This document shows, piece by piece, positions 47,590 to 57,784 of a stretch of 64,000 bases of DNA; position 1 is the first letter of the stretch; each line of letters opens with the position of its first letter. Source of the stretch: Rhipicephalus microplus (lineage: Eukaryota; Arthropoda; Arachnida; Ixodida; Ixodidae); assembly GCF_043290135.1 (NCBI RefSeq), contig NC_134702.1, positions 91,335,819 to 91,399,818 on the forward strand, given 5' to 3'. Position numbers and translations under genes: made by a program. The notes beneath the pieces were generated by a model. The model saw nothing but the letters and a program-made list of their open reading frames with translations, made no database searches and was not told where the DNA came from.

Positions 47590-48240
47590 GTTTGACGAGT
47601 CATAACATAAAAATCATGATATATGTCATGAATGTCATTATACATTATTGCATGGTCCTGCACCTCTCGCGGTATATTTCATTCACATGGCATGTTGCAA
47701 AACTGGTATGGTACAGCATGACTGCATGGAGAACACAAGCTACAGACCCTAACATGAAAATCATGACATGCGCGTCATGTAACAACATGACTTCATGCCA
47801 CGCTCATGATGCGCTCGCGGCCGTTTCGCTAGCTTCACATATATAGTACAGTACGAGAATGGATGACGAAGGTATGTAACTGTTGCAAACATATTCATGA
47901 GATGCACGTCATGTAACAACATGACTACATGCCACGCTCATGACGCGCTGGTGGCCGTTTTGATAGCTTCACGTCTACCAAACTTGGTATTACGTGACGC
48001 GAATGGACGACATAGGTAAATGACAAATCTAAACATAATAATCATGACATGCGTGCCATGTAACAGCATGACTACATGCCACACTGAGGATGTGCTCGCG
48101 ACCGTTTCGCTATTTTCACATATGCCAGATTTTGTATTACGTGACGCCAATCGATGACGAAGGTATGTGACTGGTGCAAACATGATAGTCATGAGATGCG
48201 GGTCATGTGAGGGCATGACTACATGCCACAGTCAAGGCGC
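47590..48240. repeat. CATG-rich tandem repeat, ~134-148-bp period
   Basis: ATGCCACGCTCATGA-like starts recur at 47795, 47929, 48075 and 48223. Each unit also has a CTCGCGGCCGTTTCGCTAGC-like word, TATTACGTGACG, GGATGACGAAGGTATGT and AATCATGACATGCG. It is a small satellite-like array. The same unit reappears beyond the gypsy element at 54629-54930. Confidence 0.85.
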
Positions 48241-48609
48241 CAGTACATTTCGACGTGACGCGGTGCGCGTGATCACCGGCGTTCATTTCGTCGCGTCTCG
48301 CCGCCATTGTCACACCGGGTGACGGTCCTGCCATATATACTCGCAGGCGCGCTGTGCTACGTTTCTTTGACGCATGCGCGTTTCAGCGCGTCGGGCGTCC
48401 TTCCGTCACGAAAAGAGGGAGACGCAGTGTTGTTTGGGTAACGCATCGGCCTGAAATGCAGCTCGTTGCATTTCGCACCACTGGCCGTCGGGCCCCGCCG
48501 ATGGACGCTGGCCGTGCCTGGCATCAGGCTATATTATGCTGTGGTTTTGCTAACGTAACGTTGCTGTATACCCAGCCTGCGTGCGCGTCAACCCTGCATT
48601 TGTGTATAT

Positions 48610-49021
48610 TGTCACGGGGTCGTCACGTGGCCGAAGACAGGAAACTTCGTGTTGGGATTCAACTGTTTATTTGGGCGAACCTGTGCCCAGTAAAGGGAAA
48701 GTCTAATTACAGTAGCAGTCTTGCCTTGCACCGATAGCAGTCTCGGACTGATAGCGGCGAACGCAGCGTCGGCCTTCGATCAACAACTGAGAAGCGGCGA
48801 AGCGCGTCGGCATTTATACCCTTGCCGTCGAATGCTCTAGCGTTATCGCTGGCAGTGGGGTAGCTTCCAGAACAATCTGTACCGTTCGCACAGTGGGCGT
48901 GATCTTATCGAAATGATCTACTACAGTCCGGAACCTTCTAGAAAACTGCAGGCGCGGTTTGCGCTGAGAATCGTGTGGTGTTTTGGGACGATAACAAAAA
49001 CTTGAGAAATGGAACGTGGCA
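48610..49021 (-). repeat. 3' LTR of the gypsy element
   Basis: 412 bp, TG...CA on either strand. The TTTATAC stretch at about 48816 (TATAAA-like on the minus strand is not clear) leaves the promoter undefined. Confidence 0.93.
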
Positions 49022-49034
49022 TTGCCCCCCTCTG
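49022..49034 (-). other. Polypurine tract
   Basis: On the minus strand CAGAGGGGGGCAA directly precedes the 3' LTR, the place where plus-strand DNA synthesis is primed. Confidence 0.8.
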
Positions 49035-49151
49035 AAAAAAAGGCATCGTCCCGATGCTTTAATTAAAGATGAAAGTACAATAATAATGAAAGAAAGTACA
49101 ATGAATAAATTCCGATACAACAATAATACAAAAAAACAGTGGTTCAGTTTG

Positions 49152-50355
49152 TTAACGCGCATGAAACGGCTTGAGGCGCGCGACATGGATGACTTCAGGT
49201 CGCGATCGGCGTCGTTGAGAGTTCGTGATGCCGTCGGGAACAACCTTGTAATCAAGTGGGCCGAGACGTCGAACCACCCTGTATGGTCCGAAGTACCGTC
49301 GCAGAAGCTTTTCACTTAGTCCACGTCGGCGTATCGGCGTCCACACCCAAACACGTTCACCGGGCTGGTATTCCACGAAGCGACGTCGAAGGTTGTAACG
49401 GTGGCTGTCGGTCGTCTGTTGATTCTTGATACGGAGACGCGCAAGTTGCCGGGCTTCTTCGGCGCGTTGAAGGTACTCGCTCACATCGAGGTTTTCTTCG
49501 TCGGTGACGTTGGGTAACATGGCATCGAGCGTCGTTGCCGGGCTCCTTCCGTAGACCAATTTGTATGGAGATATCTGCGTCGTCTCCTACACCGCCGTGT
49601 TGTATGCGAAGGTCACATACGGAAGAATGGCGTCCCACGTCTTGTGTTCGACATCGAGGTACATTGACAGCATGTCGGTGATCGTCTTGTTAAGCCGCTC
49701 GGTGAGGCCGTTGGTCTGTGGGTGGTACGCTGTCGTCCGGCGGTGGTTTGTTTGGCTGTATGCCAAGATCGCTTGAGTTAAGTTGGCAGTGAATGCCGTT
49801 CCTCTGTCGGTGATAAGGACCTCCGGGGGCGCCGTGACGTAGGACGATATTTTCGACGAAGAACTTAGCTACCTCGGATGCACTGCCTTTTGGCAGGGCT
49901 TTTGTTTCGGCGTAGCGGGTGAGGTAGTCGGTAGCTACCACGATCCACTTGTTTCCGAAAGCCGACGTCGGGAACGGCCCCAGTAGGTCTATACCAATCT
50001 GCTGGAAAGATCGGCAAAGTGGATCAATTGGCTGCAGAAGACCCGCTGTCCTTGTCGGCGGTGTCTTGCGTCGCTGACAGTCCCGGCATGTTCTCACATA
50101 ACGAGTGACGTCGGTGGTAAGACGTGGCCAGTAGTACCTTTCTTGTATCCTCGCGAGCGAGCGAGAGACACCGAGGTGCCCTGCTGTCGGATCGTCGTGC
50201 AGGGCCTGCAGGCTGTGGTGGCACCAGCAGATTCGCACCACCAGCAGCCTTGTGGTGCCTTCGCAGAGCTGAAGGCACCACAAGGAGGTACTTAGTTCGA
50301 AGCGCTGAAAAGTTTTTCTTTTGTAGAAGACCGTTTCGTACAAAGAACGACGCAA
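49152..50355 (-). pseudogene. gypsy integrase region, frameshifted and with an in-frame stop
   Basis: The frame 50355-49690 has the zinc-binding H...H...C-R-D-C module, then G-I-D-L-L-G-P-F-P (first catalytic Asp). An extra base in a five-G run at 49825-49829 shifts the frame. The second Asp and the Glu motif (near 49700) lie in the other frame. A TAG at 49588-49590 interrupts that frame before the C-terminal part 49559-49152. That part contains W-V-W-T-P-I-R-R-R-G-L and G-P-Y-R-V (GPY/F module) and ends with H-V-A-R-L-K-P-F. No chromodomain is seen. Confidence 0.9.
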
Positions 50356-52798
50356 GTGCGCGCTTGAATACCTTCGGGACTTCGGCGGTCCTGCCTTCGA
50401 GGTATTCTATTAGGGCCTTAAGTTCCGGGTCGGCCCTCTGTCGTTCAGCGAAGTCGTCGGTAGTTATCGTTCCTAAGTAGTCGTCATCCGGGTCGTCGGG
50501 TAGCGGTTCGTCTACAGGCGCACGAGAGAGACAGTCGGCGTCGGAGTGTTTTTTGCCGGACTTGTTAATGACAGTAATGTCATATTCTTGAAGTCTCAGG
50601 CTCCAACGTGCGAGGCGACCTGAAGGGTCCTTCAAGGTGGCTAGCCAACACAATGCGTGGTGATCGCTCACAACTTTGAAGGGCCTGCCGTAGAGGTAGG
50701 GGCGAAATTTTGACGTAGCCCAGATGATGGCGAGGCACTCCTTTTCTGTTGTGGAATAATTTGCTTCTGCTTTGGATAGCGATCGGCTGGCGTAACTAAT
50801 AACCCTTTCAAGTCCGTCAGCCCTCTGCACAAGAACGGCGCCAAGACCTACGCTGCTTGCGTCAGTATGTATTTCTGTCTCGGCGAATTCGTCGAAATGG
50901 ACAAGTAACGGAGGCGTCTGGAGGCGATGTTTAAGCTCCTGGAAAGCGTGTTCTTGCGGCGTTTCCCACTTAAACTCCACGTCGGCCTTGGTAAGGTTAG
51001 TGAGAGGATCGGCGATGCGGGCGAAGTTTTTCACGAACCGCCTATAATAGGCACACAGGCCCAGAAATCGGCGCACGGCTTTCTTGTCAGTGGGCGGCGG
51101 GAAGTCGGCGATGGCGGCTGTTTTCCGTGGGTCGGGACGAACTCCAGACTTGCTGATAACGTGCCCCAGAAACAAGAGCTCCTCATACGCAAATCTGCAC
51201 TTTTCTGGCTTCAGTGTGAGTCCGGAAGTCTTGATGGCTTGAAGTACAGCTTCAAGGCGCCGAAGATGCTCGTCGAAACTCGAGGAAAACACGACGACGT
51301 CGTCCAAGTACACAAGGCGAGTCTGCCACTTCAATCCTGCCAGTACTGTATCCATACCGCGTTGAAAAGTTGCAGGCGCTGAGCAAAGGCCGAAGGGCAT
51401 CACCTTAAAGTCGAAGAGGCCGTCTGGTGTTATAAACGCCGTCTTCTCTCGGTCTCTTTCGTCGACTTCGATTTGCCAATAGCCAGTCTTGAGGTCCATT
51501 GACGAAAAGTACTTGGCGTTATGGAGCCGATCAAGTGCGTCGTCTATTCGTGGGAGAGGATACACGTCCTTTCTTGTGATTTTGTTCAGGCGGCGATAAT
51601 CGACGCAGAAACGTAGGGTCCCATCCTTTTTCTTCACTAACACCACGGGGGATGCCCATGGACTCTTGGACGGCTGGATAATGTCATCCCGCAGCATTTC
51701 ATCAACTTGTCTCTTCATGGCCTCACGTTCTCGCGTCGAAACCCTGTACAGACTCTGACGGAGTGGTCTGGCATTTTCTTCGGTTATGATGCGATGTTTC
51801 GTGATTGGGGTCTGCCGAAATTTTGATGACGACGAAAAGCAATCTTCGTATTGCAGGAGCAGGGCCTTGAGCTGTTCTTGCTTATCGTTCGGAAGTCTGG
51901 GATTGACGTCGAAAGCTATGGGAGGGGCTTGGTTCCTCTGAGCAGGTTCCGCAGAATCGGCGAGGGCGAAAGCACTGGTGGCTTCGACAATTTCTTCGAT
52001 GTATGCGACCGTTGTTCCTTTGTTCACATGTTTGTACTCATTGCTGAAATTCGTGAGCATAACCGTTGCTTTGCCTCCCCGCAGCTCTGCAATTCCTCTT
52101 GCGACGCAAATATTTCGGGTGACCAGCAGATGCTGACTGCCTTCCAAGTCAGGTGATTGAGGAGCGCCGACTGAAATAATGACGCTTGAGCGAGGCGGAA
52201 TGGTGACTTGTTCTTCCAGCACATTCAAGGCATGGTGTCCTGACGGCGTGCGCGGCGGTAGTGCTTCTTCTGTGGATAACGTGATCGACTTTGTTTTTAG
52301 GTTGATGACAGCACCATGGAGGCATAAGAAGTCCATGCCAAGGATGACATCTCTCGAGCAACGCTGTAGGACTACGAAGTCTGTAGGATAAATACGGCCG
52401 TTAATGGTGACTCTCGCTGTGCAGATTCCTGCAGGCGTTACGAGATGACCGCCAGCTGTACGGATTTCAGGGCCTTTCCAAGCTGTCCTAACTTTCTTTA
52501 ACTTCGCGGCGAACAATCCACTGATGACAGAATAGTCAGCTCCAGTATCGACGAGAGCAGTCACACTGTGGCCGTCGATAAGAACGTCGAGGTCGCTAGT
52601 TCGCCGTCTCGCATTACAGTTAGGGCGTGGCGTCGGGTAACGGCTGCGTCGGCTTGTTCCGCTGCTTCCTTGTTGCATCGTCAGGCCACCTTCGGTAAGT
52701 GAGCTTTCGCTGTCAGGGCTTTGCCTGTTTGGCGTTGTGTTCGGAAAGCTCCGTCGCGGCGTCGTCGTCGTCGGAGGATCTTCGGTAGTTCGTCGCAC
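50024..52798 (-). pseudogene. gypsy pol: protease, reverse transcriptase, RNase H
   Basis: The long frame of about 924 codons has protease D-T-G-A at residues 84-87 and RT with F-S-S-M-D-L-K-T-G-Y. Next come the catalytic Y-L-D-D at 51299-51310 (residue ~497), and RNase H with I-H-T-D-A-S-S-V-G-L-G near residue 645 and S-D-H-H-A-L further on. Up to about residue 840 it looks intact. The reading then becomes aberrant near 50290, where a 15-bp inverted repeat has been inserted, and integrase continues in another frame. The frame is the same as gag. A TAG at 52847-52849 lies just upstream. Confidence 0.92.
50248..50285. repeat. Perfect 15-bp inverted repeat at the pol frame break
   Basis: CCTTGTGGTGCCTTC at 50248-50262 is the exact reverse complement of 50271-50285, with an 8-nt loop. 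The arm at 50271-50285 is normal pol coding sequence. The other looks like a fold-back copy. Confidence 0.9.
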
Positions 52799-52846
52799 AG
52801 CAACCGCACCTCCACCGGTTGCTGTCCTTAGTTTCCCGGATACGGG

Positions 52847-54193
52847 CTAGGAGACCGGCCCCGCGCGGGGCCAGAGTACTGCCGGTGGTGCGGTGACGTG
52901 CGGCGGCTGCAGCGACGGCGAACGCGAAGGGCTTCGTGGTGTCCACCGAGTTCCTGTCAGGTAGTCGGCGATGTCACGTGGTCGTTCTCCTGGCTGTGGA
53001 CGCGGTGCATTGACGGCGAAGCCACGCAGTTCCATCTGTCGGTACTGGCAACGGCGGTATGTGTGTCCGGCCTCGCCGCAGTGGTAGCAGAGCGGGCGAT
53101 GGTCAGGGGTGCGCCAGACGTCAGTCTTCCTCGGTGCACTGCGTTGGCCCGCTGGGGATCGGTAGGACGTCGGTGGGGGTGGTGGCGTCGGTGGCGTCTG
53201 GCGACGGAAGTGCGACGGGGCGGCGTTTTGGCGTGGACGGGGAGGAGCGTTGTGGCGCACTGCAGCGGCGTAGCTCATAGTTTCTGGCTCGGGCGGTGGT
53301 GTTTCGGGAATTCGAAGCGATTGCCGGACTTCTTCTCACACAACGTCGGCGATCGAATCCACTTGAGGCTGCGCCGAAGGCAACAGTTTGCGCAGCTCTT
53401 CCCGCACGATCGCTCGGATCGTTTCACGCAGGTCGTCGGAGTCACTGGCTTGAGCAGCAGCGCATTCTGGAGTCAGGCGACGAGTATACTGTCTGGTGCG
53501 CATGTCCAGCGTTTTTTCGAAGGTGGTCGCCTCGGATACAAATTCTTGGACGGTGTTCGGTGGATTCCTCATTAGTCCCGCGAAGAGCTCCTGTTTGACC
53601 CCTCGCATGAGGAAACGAACTTTCTTTTCCTCAGGCATGTCTGGGTCAGCGTGACGGAATAGGCGGGTCATCTCCTCTGTGAAAATTCCAACCTTTTCAT
53701 TTGGTAGCTGAACCCGGGTCTCGAGTAGAGCAGCGGCCCTCTCTTTGCGAGCGACGCCTGCGAACGTTTGCAGAAATGCGCCGCAGAAGACATCCCCCGT
53801 TCGGAGCGTGGACTCCCGATTCTCTAGCTAGGTCCTTGCGGTTTCTTCCAGGTAGAAGTACACACGACGGAGCTTTTCTTCGTTGTCCCAGTGGTTGAGG
53901 GCGGCCACACGTTCGTATGTTTCTAGCCAGGATTCCGGGTCTTCAAACGATGAGCCATGGAACGTTGGTGGTTCCCTGGGTTGATGAATGACGATCGCGG
54001 GCTGGGACGCTCCAGTTGTCATTGTCGCTGCAGTCGAGGTCATGGTCTTGGTCTTCCGCGCCTTGTCTTGTAGAAGGCCGTACTCCGGTGGGAGACCTTG
54101 CTGTCGGCGGCTCGTTCGCTGCTCTTGGTTGGCGTCGGTGTCTTCTCCGCGACGGGGGCTGGGTTCACGGCTTGACGGGGGCGTCCGGTACAT
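52847..54193 (-). pseudogene. gypsy gag with three in-frame stops and a CCHC zinc knuckle
   Basis: One frame runs from the ATG at 54193-54191 through three pieces separated only by nonsense codons: TAG at 53828-53830, TGA at 53336-53338, and TAG at 52847-52849. The first part has P-P-T-F-H-G and E-D-P-E-S-W-L-E-T-Y-E-R, typical of gypsy capsid. The last has C-Y-H-C-G-E-A-G-H-T-Y-R-R-C, a zinc knuckle. No indel separates the first three pieces. The Pro/Ser-rich end may be frameshifted, since a neighbouring frame reads to a more typical gag end with a TAA near 52830. Confidence 0.88.
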
Positions 54194-54197
54194 GAAC

Positions 54198-54217
54198 GAA
54201 GCAGCACCTCCACCAGA
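54198..54217 (-). other. Candidate primer-binding site
   Basis: Immediately inside the 5' LTR (minus strand), TC is followed by TGGTGGAGGTGCTGCTTC. The TGG start fits pairing with a tRNA CCA end. The tRNA was not identified. Confidence 0.5.
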
Positions 54218-54628
54218 TGTCACGGGGTCGTGACGTGGCCGAAGACAGGAAACTTCGTGTTGGGATTCAACTGTTTATTTGGGCGAACCTGTGCCCAGTA
54301 AAGGGAAAGTCTAATTACAGCAGCAGTCTTTCACAGATAGCAGTCTCGGACTGATAGCGGCGAACGCAGCGTCGGCCTTCGATCAACAACTGAGAAGCGG
54401 CGAAGCGCGTCGGCATTTATACTCTTGCCGTCGAATGTTCTAGCGTTATCGCTGGCGGTGGCGTATATAGCTTCCAGAACAATCTGTACCGTTCGCACAG
54501 TGGGCGTGATCTTATCGAAATGATCTACTACAGTCCGGAACCTTCTAGAAAACTGCAGGCGCGGTTTGCGCTGAGAATCATGTGGTGTTTTGGGACGATA
54601 ACAAAAACTTGAGAAATGGAACGTGGCA
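54218..54628 (-). repeat. 5' LTR of the gypsy element
   Basis: 411 bp, TG...CA, about 97% identical to the copy at 48610-49021. Indels are near the TTTCACAGATAG and GTATATAGC stretches. Confidence 0.93.
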
Positions 54629-54930
54629 ATATATTAGGCCCTTTATGATGCACTCGCGGCCATTTTGCTAGCTCCACATATACCAAAATTGGTGATACGT
54701 GACGTCATTGGATGACAAAATATATGACTGTTGCCAACATTATAATCCTGACAGGTGCGTGATGTAAGAACATGACAACATACCGCGTTCATAGCTTGCT
54801 CGCGGCTGTTTCGTTAGCTCCACATGTTAAATTTTGTATCACGTGACTTGAATAGAGGAGGAAAGTAAACGACGCATCTTAACATGATAATCATGACACG
54901 GAAGTCATGTACGGCATCATTTACCTCCCC
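54629..54930. repeat. Continuation of the CATG-rich tandem repeat
   Basis: TTATGATGCACTCGCGGCC, TGATACGTGACG and AATCATGACACGG match the 47590-48240 unit, showing that the gypsy element inserted into or beside this array. Confidence 0.8.
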
Positions 54931-55580
54931 TTCGTAACAATGTGCTGACTTTAAAGTAACATATCAAAATTTCTCATTCGTGCTTCGCATATCATCGATT
55001 CCCACTGTATGTGGAATCTGCCAATTTTTTTCCCGCATTTGCTGCGTTGGAAGACAGCGGCTTGCTAGCATAGTAAGCAGCACTGCTTCTTTTTTCTTCC
55101 TTCGCTCGAGAATCACCGAAGTCTACATGAACGGATAGCTGCAGGAGCGTTAGCAAGCCTCGACAACAACCGGGTGACAGCGCATTCATCCCGCGTTCGA
55201 CGCTATATATGTTTCGCCGACCGGAGAATTCCGCTCGCTGTAGAAAGAAGATTATTCAGTATGAACTGTGCAATAACGAGGCCAAAACGACTCCAATTGC
55301 CGTTAATTATTGTGAGAAGGGGGGGGGGGTAGAAAAAGTGGTAACGATTTAGACTACTATGGGAGAGCTTAAAACGTTTAGTGGGCCTCAATGTTGAAAG
55401 CCGCACTAGTAATTCGGCAGCCTGTTGTCGCTGCCGATTCACTAGTGCGACTCTCAACATTCACACCTTCATCAAAGGAGGTGTAGAATAGCGAATCAAT
55501 CCGTATGTGTAGTTAGAGATGGCATAGAGAAATAAAAAAAAAAGGTGAAGAGTGGACACTCCCGTAGACCCCAGCGGCCC
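54931..55580. other. No gene recognised; G run near 55318-55329
   Basis: Nothing with recognisable motifs. Confidence 0.5.
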
Positions 55581-55600
55581 AATCGACCCTAGCACACCTG

Positions 55601-55798
55601 CTGACCCGCAGGTCGCGGGTTCGATTCCCGGCTGCGGCGGCTGCATTTCCGATGGAGGCGGAAATGTTGTAGGCCCGTGTGCTCAGATTTGGGCACACGT
55701 TAAAGAACCCCAGGGGGTCGAAATTTCCGGAGCCCTCCACTACGGCGTCTCTCATAATCATATGGTGGTTTTGGGACGTTAAACCCCACGAATCAATC
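55601..55798 (+). mobile_element. Ruka-type SINE, 5'-truncated, with perfect 20-bp target duplication
   Basis: It starts inside the tRNA-like head at CTGACCCGCAGGTCGCGGG and keeps the B box and body, ending ACGAATCAATC. The 20 bp at 55581-55600 recur exactly at 55799-55818. The A box is absent, so this copy lacks a full pol III promoter. Confidence 0.96.
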
Positions 55799-55818
55799 AA
55801 TCGACCCTAGCACACCTG

Positions 55819-57512
55819 GTGGTTGGTGAGAGCAAGTGGCGTGCGCTTCCCGTTTCGGTTTCACTGGCGCAAATTTTGAATTTTTATTTTTATTTTTTAT
55901 TTTGATTAAGTTATAATAAAGACAGATGCAGGTAGTGATAATTGACTACGATTTTATTCATCGCGCTTGTTCTTGTTCTTTTGTTTACTTGTTCATCACT
56001 TGTTCTTTTGGAACAAGTGATCAAGGTATATATCAGTCAAAGAGACAGAGTATCCGCAATGTTTTATTCAAAGGCAAGGTAGAGTCTGAGAATCTAAAAA
56101 GCACAATATGACAAAGGTAGACAACAAATGCATCTCGCCTTACAAATAAATTGTAACAAATATTGTAACAAATACAGAGAGAACACAGACAACGCACACA
56201 TCGCTAGAGTTGGCAGAAGCCGAGAAGCTGGTGAAGTATGACACACCGGGCCCGTGGGTAAGTAAGGATCTATGGCAAAAACACAGCGCACAATGCTGAA
56301 GAAGAAGGAACAAGTGACATATACACAGCAATGAAGTCGCGAATCACGCCTGGGGTTAACCGAAATAATGTATAGAAAAAAAAAGAGTGCACAGAAACCA
56401 CACGACACAATATAGCAGAAAGGCAAAGCTGCAGTGTGCTGGCTGTGCTTAAGAACAGCTAGCCCAAAATTTAAAAAAAGCAGACTTGATGACTGCTTGC
56501 TCACTACGTGAAAGACAAACTTTATGCTACAACACTGGCAGGTCTTGTTGCTCTTCTTATGCGCCGCCTTCATCAAAAACTTAGGATCCCAAGCGATTTG
56601 CATCTGGGTGTTGCTGTGACGCTTGCGAGCTAAAATAGATTGTAGTCATCACTTATCCACAATTGTGGACCCCAATTGGTGCTAAGAGAGCGGTATTACA
56701 GGGCTAATAAATAGCAGAAGGAAACCACTTTGGCTCATAATTTTTCACAAAGGCTCTACATCGTACGTTATCACTCACAAGCTATATAAAAATAAAATGG
56801 CAGCGTCCGCAGCCCCATCAAATGCTACAAGCTTGGGTATTCTTTTGAAAATTTTGATGGGCGAGATGAGTAGGTTGATGAGAAGCTAAAATACAAAAAG
56901 CGTGATAACGTGAACTGTGCCCACTTCATACTGTGTTCCTTACCCGCTCGAAGACATTTCGACAAGCGGTTTTGTTATCGATATATTACTTGAGCTGGAG
57001 AGATAAAGCATACACAGTGACCAAGCGACCCACAGTAAAGTGTACAGTTCGCCCGCATTTGCTACAAAAATACAGACAAAGTACCCAACATTCTTTTTAA
57101 GGTTATGCAAATCACTTCGAGCGAATACACAGTGTCCCTACTCCTCATAGCGGGTATATAACCAAAACAATGTATGCAACGAATGAGTGGTTAGTTTGGT
57201 GAGGCTGTCTCCGCAGTCTTTTGATAGTTTTCCGCTGTGCTGCTACTTTGGCTTGCAGATGTTTAATGGTTTGCTTGTACTTCATTCATGGAGACATTGT
57301 CGCTGCACACAGGAACGCACTGCAATAAACAAAAAAATGGATGTAAAAGCGAAGAACAACTAATCCCATACGAGCACTCTCCTCGCTCTTTCAGACCCAA
57401 GGTGAACAACTTTCTGTGGTGCAAAGTCTTCGATTCCACTACCTAAAAACAAACCATTCACAATGTTGACAATGCACAAAAAAAATGAAAATCACTGAGA
57501 GACCACCCTTAC
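55819..57512 (-). other. Downstream part of the THAP gene region; exons unresolved
   Basis: Possible minus-strand exons: 57327-57390 upstream of a Leu/Lys/Arg-rich coiled-coil-like stretch (M-K-Y-K-Q-T-I-K-H-L-Q near 57283). That stretch resembles the coil after THAP domains but is preceded by an in-frame TGA. A frame beginning near 56632 after TTTTAG reads K-R-H-S-N-T-Q-M-Q-I-A-W-D. None can be joined with confidence. Otherwise AT-rich. Confidence 0.3.
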
Positions 57513-57565
57513 ATTTTGTAAGTGCACACGTAGTGTCCTTTTGAGGATAGTTTCGTCAGAATGTC
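57513..57565 (-). other. Possible fourth THAP-gene exon
   Basis: 53 bp between TTTATGTTTAG and GTAAGG. Entered in phase 1 from exon 3 it stays open (G-H-S-D-E-T-I-L-K-R-T-L). Short and without domain identity, so tentative. An alternative acceptor (GTTTTTAG near 57442) would also keep exon 3 in frame for 26 codons to a stop. Confidence 0.35.
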
Positions 57566-57784
57566 CTAAACATAAAATAGCACATTAAAAACAGCTGCAA
57601 TAAAAGCATAGTCACCATTTTCTCTAGAGCACTCAGACGTGGAGCTGTTGGCGGAGACATCTTCTGGAGGGTCTTGTGAAGCTTGTTCAGTGCCTCAGAC
57701 AGTGCTGTCGAAACAATCTTGCGAGCGGCCTGCGGAAGTCCCAATATCAATCCACTGTGGTGTTGAAGTGAACATACAACTTAC

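Larger units (their letters stand above)
48610..54628 (-). mobile_element. Ty3/gypsy LTR retrotransposon, complete but mutated
   Basis: About 6.0 kb between two LTRs of 411-412 bp that differ at roughly eight substitutions and two or three indels (about 97% identical by eye). Both LTRs start TG and end CA. ATAT abuts both ends (48606-48609, 54629-54632), a 4-bp target duplication. Minus-strand order: LTR, primer-binding region, gag, protease, RT, RNase H, integrase, polypurine tract, LTR. There is no env-like frame. Coding regions carry several stops and shifts, so this copy is not autonomous. Confidence 0.95.

Noticed and set aside
49035..49151. Envelope gene downstream of gypsy pol
   Set aside because: Only about 120 bp lie between the integrase stop and the polypurine tract.
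56094..56603. 169-codon hydrophobic minus-strand frame
   Set aside because: Low-complexity Phe/Leu/Cys translation of AT-rich DNA. Only its first residues might be an exon, which is noted with low confidence.
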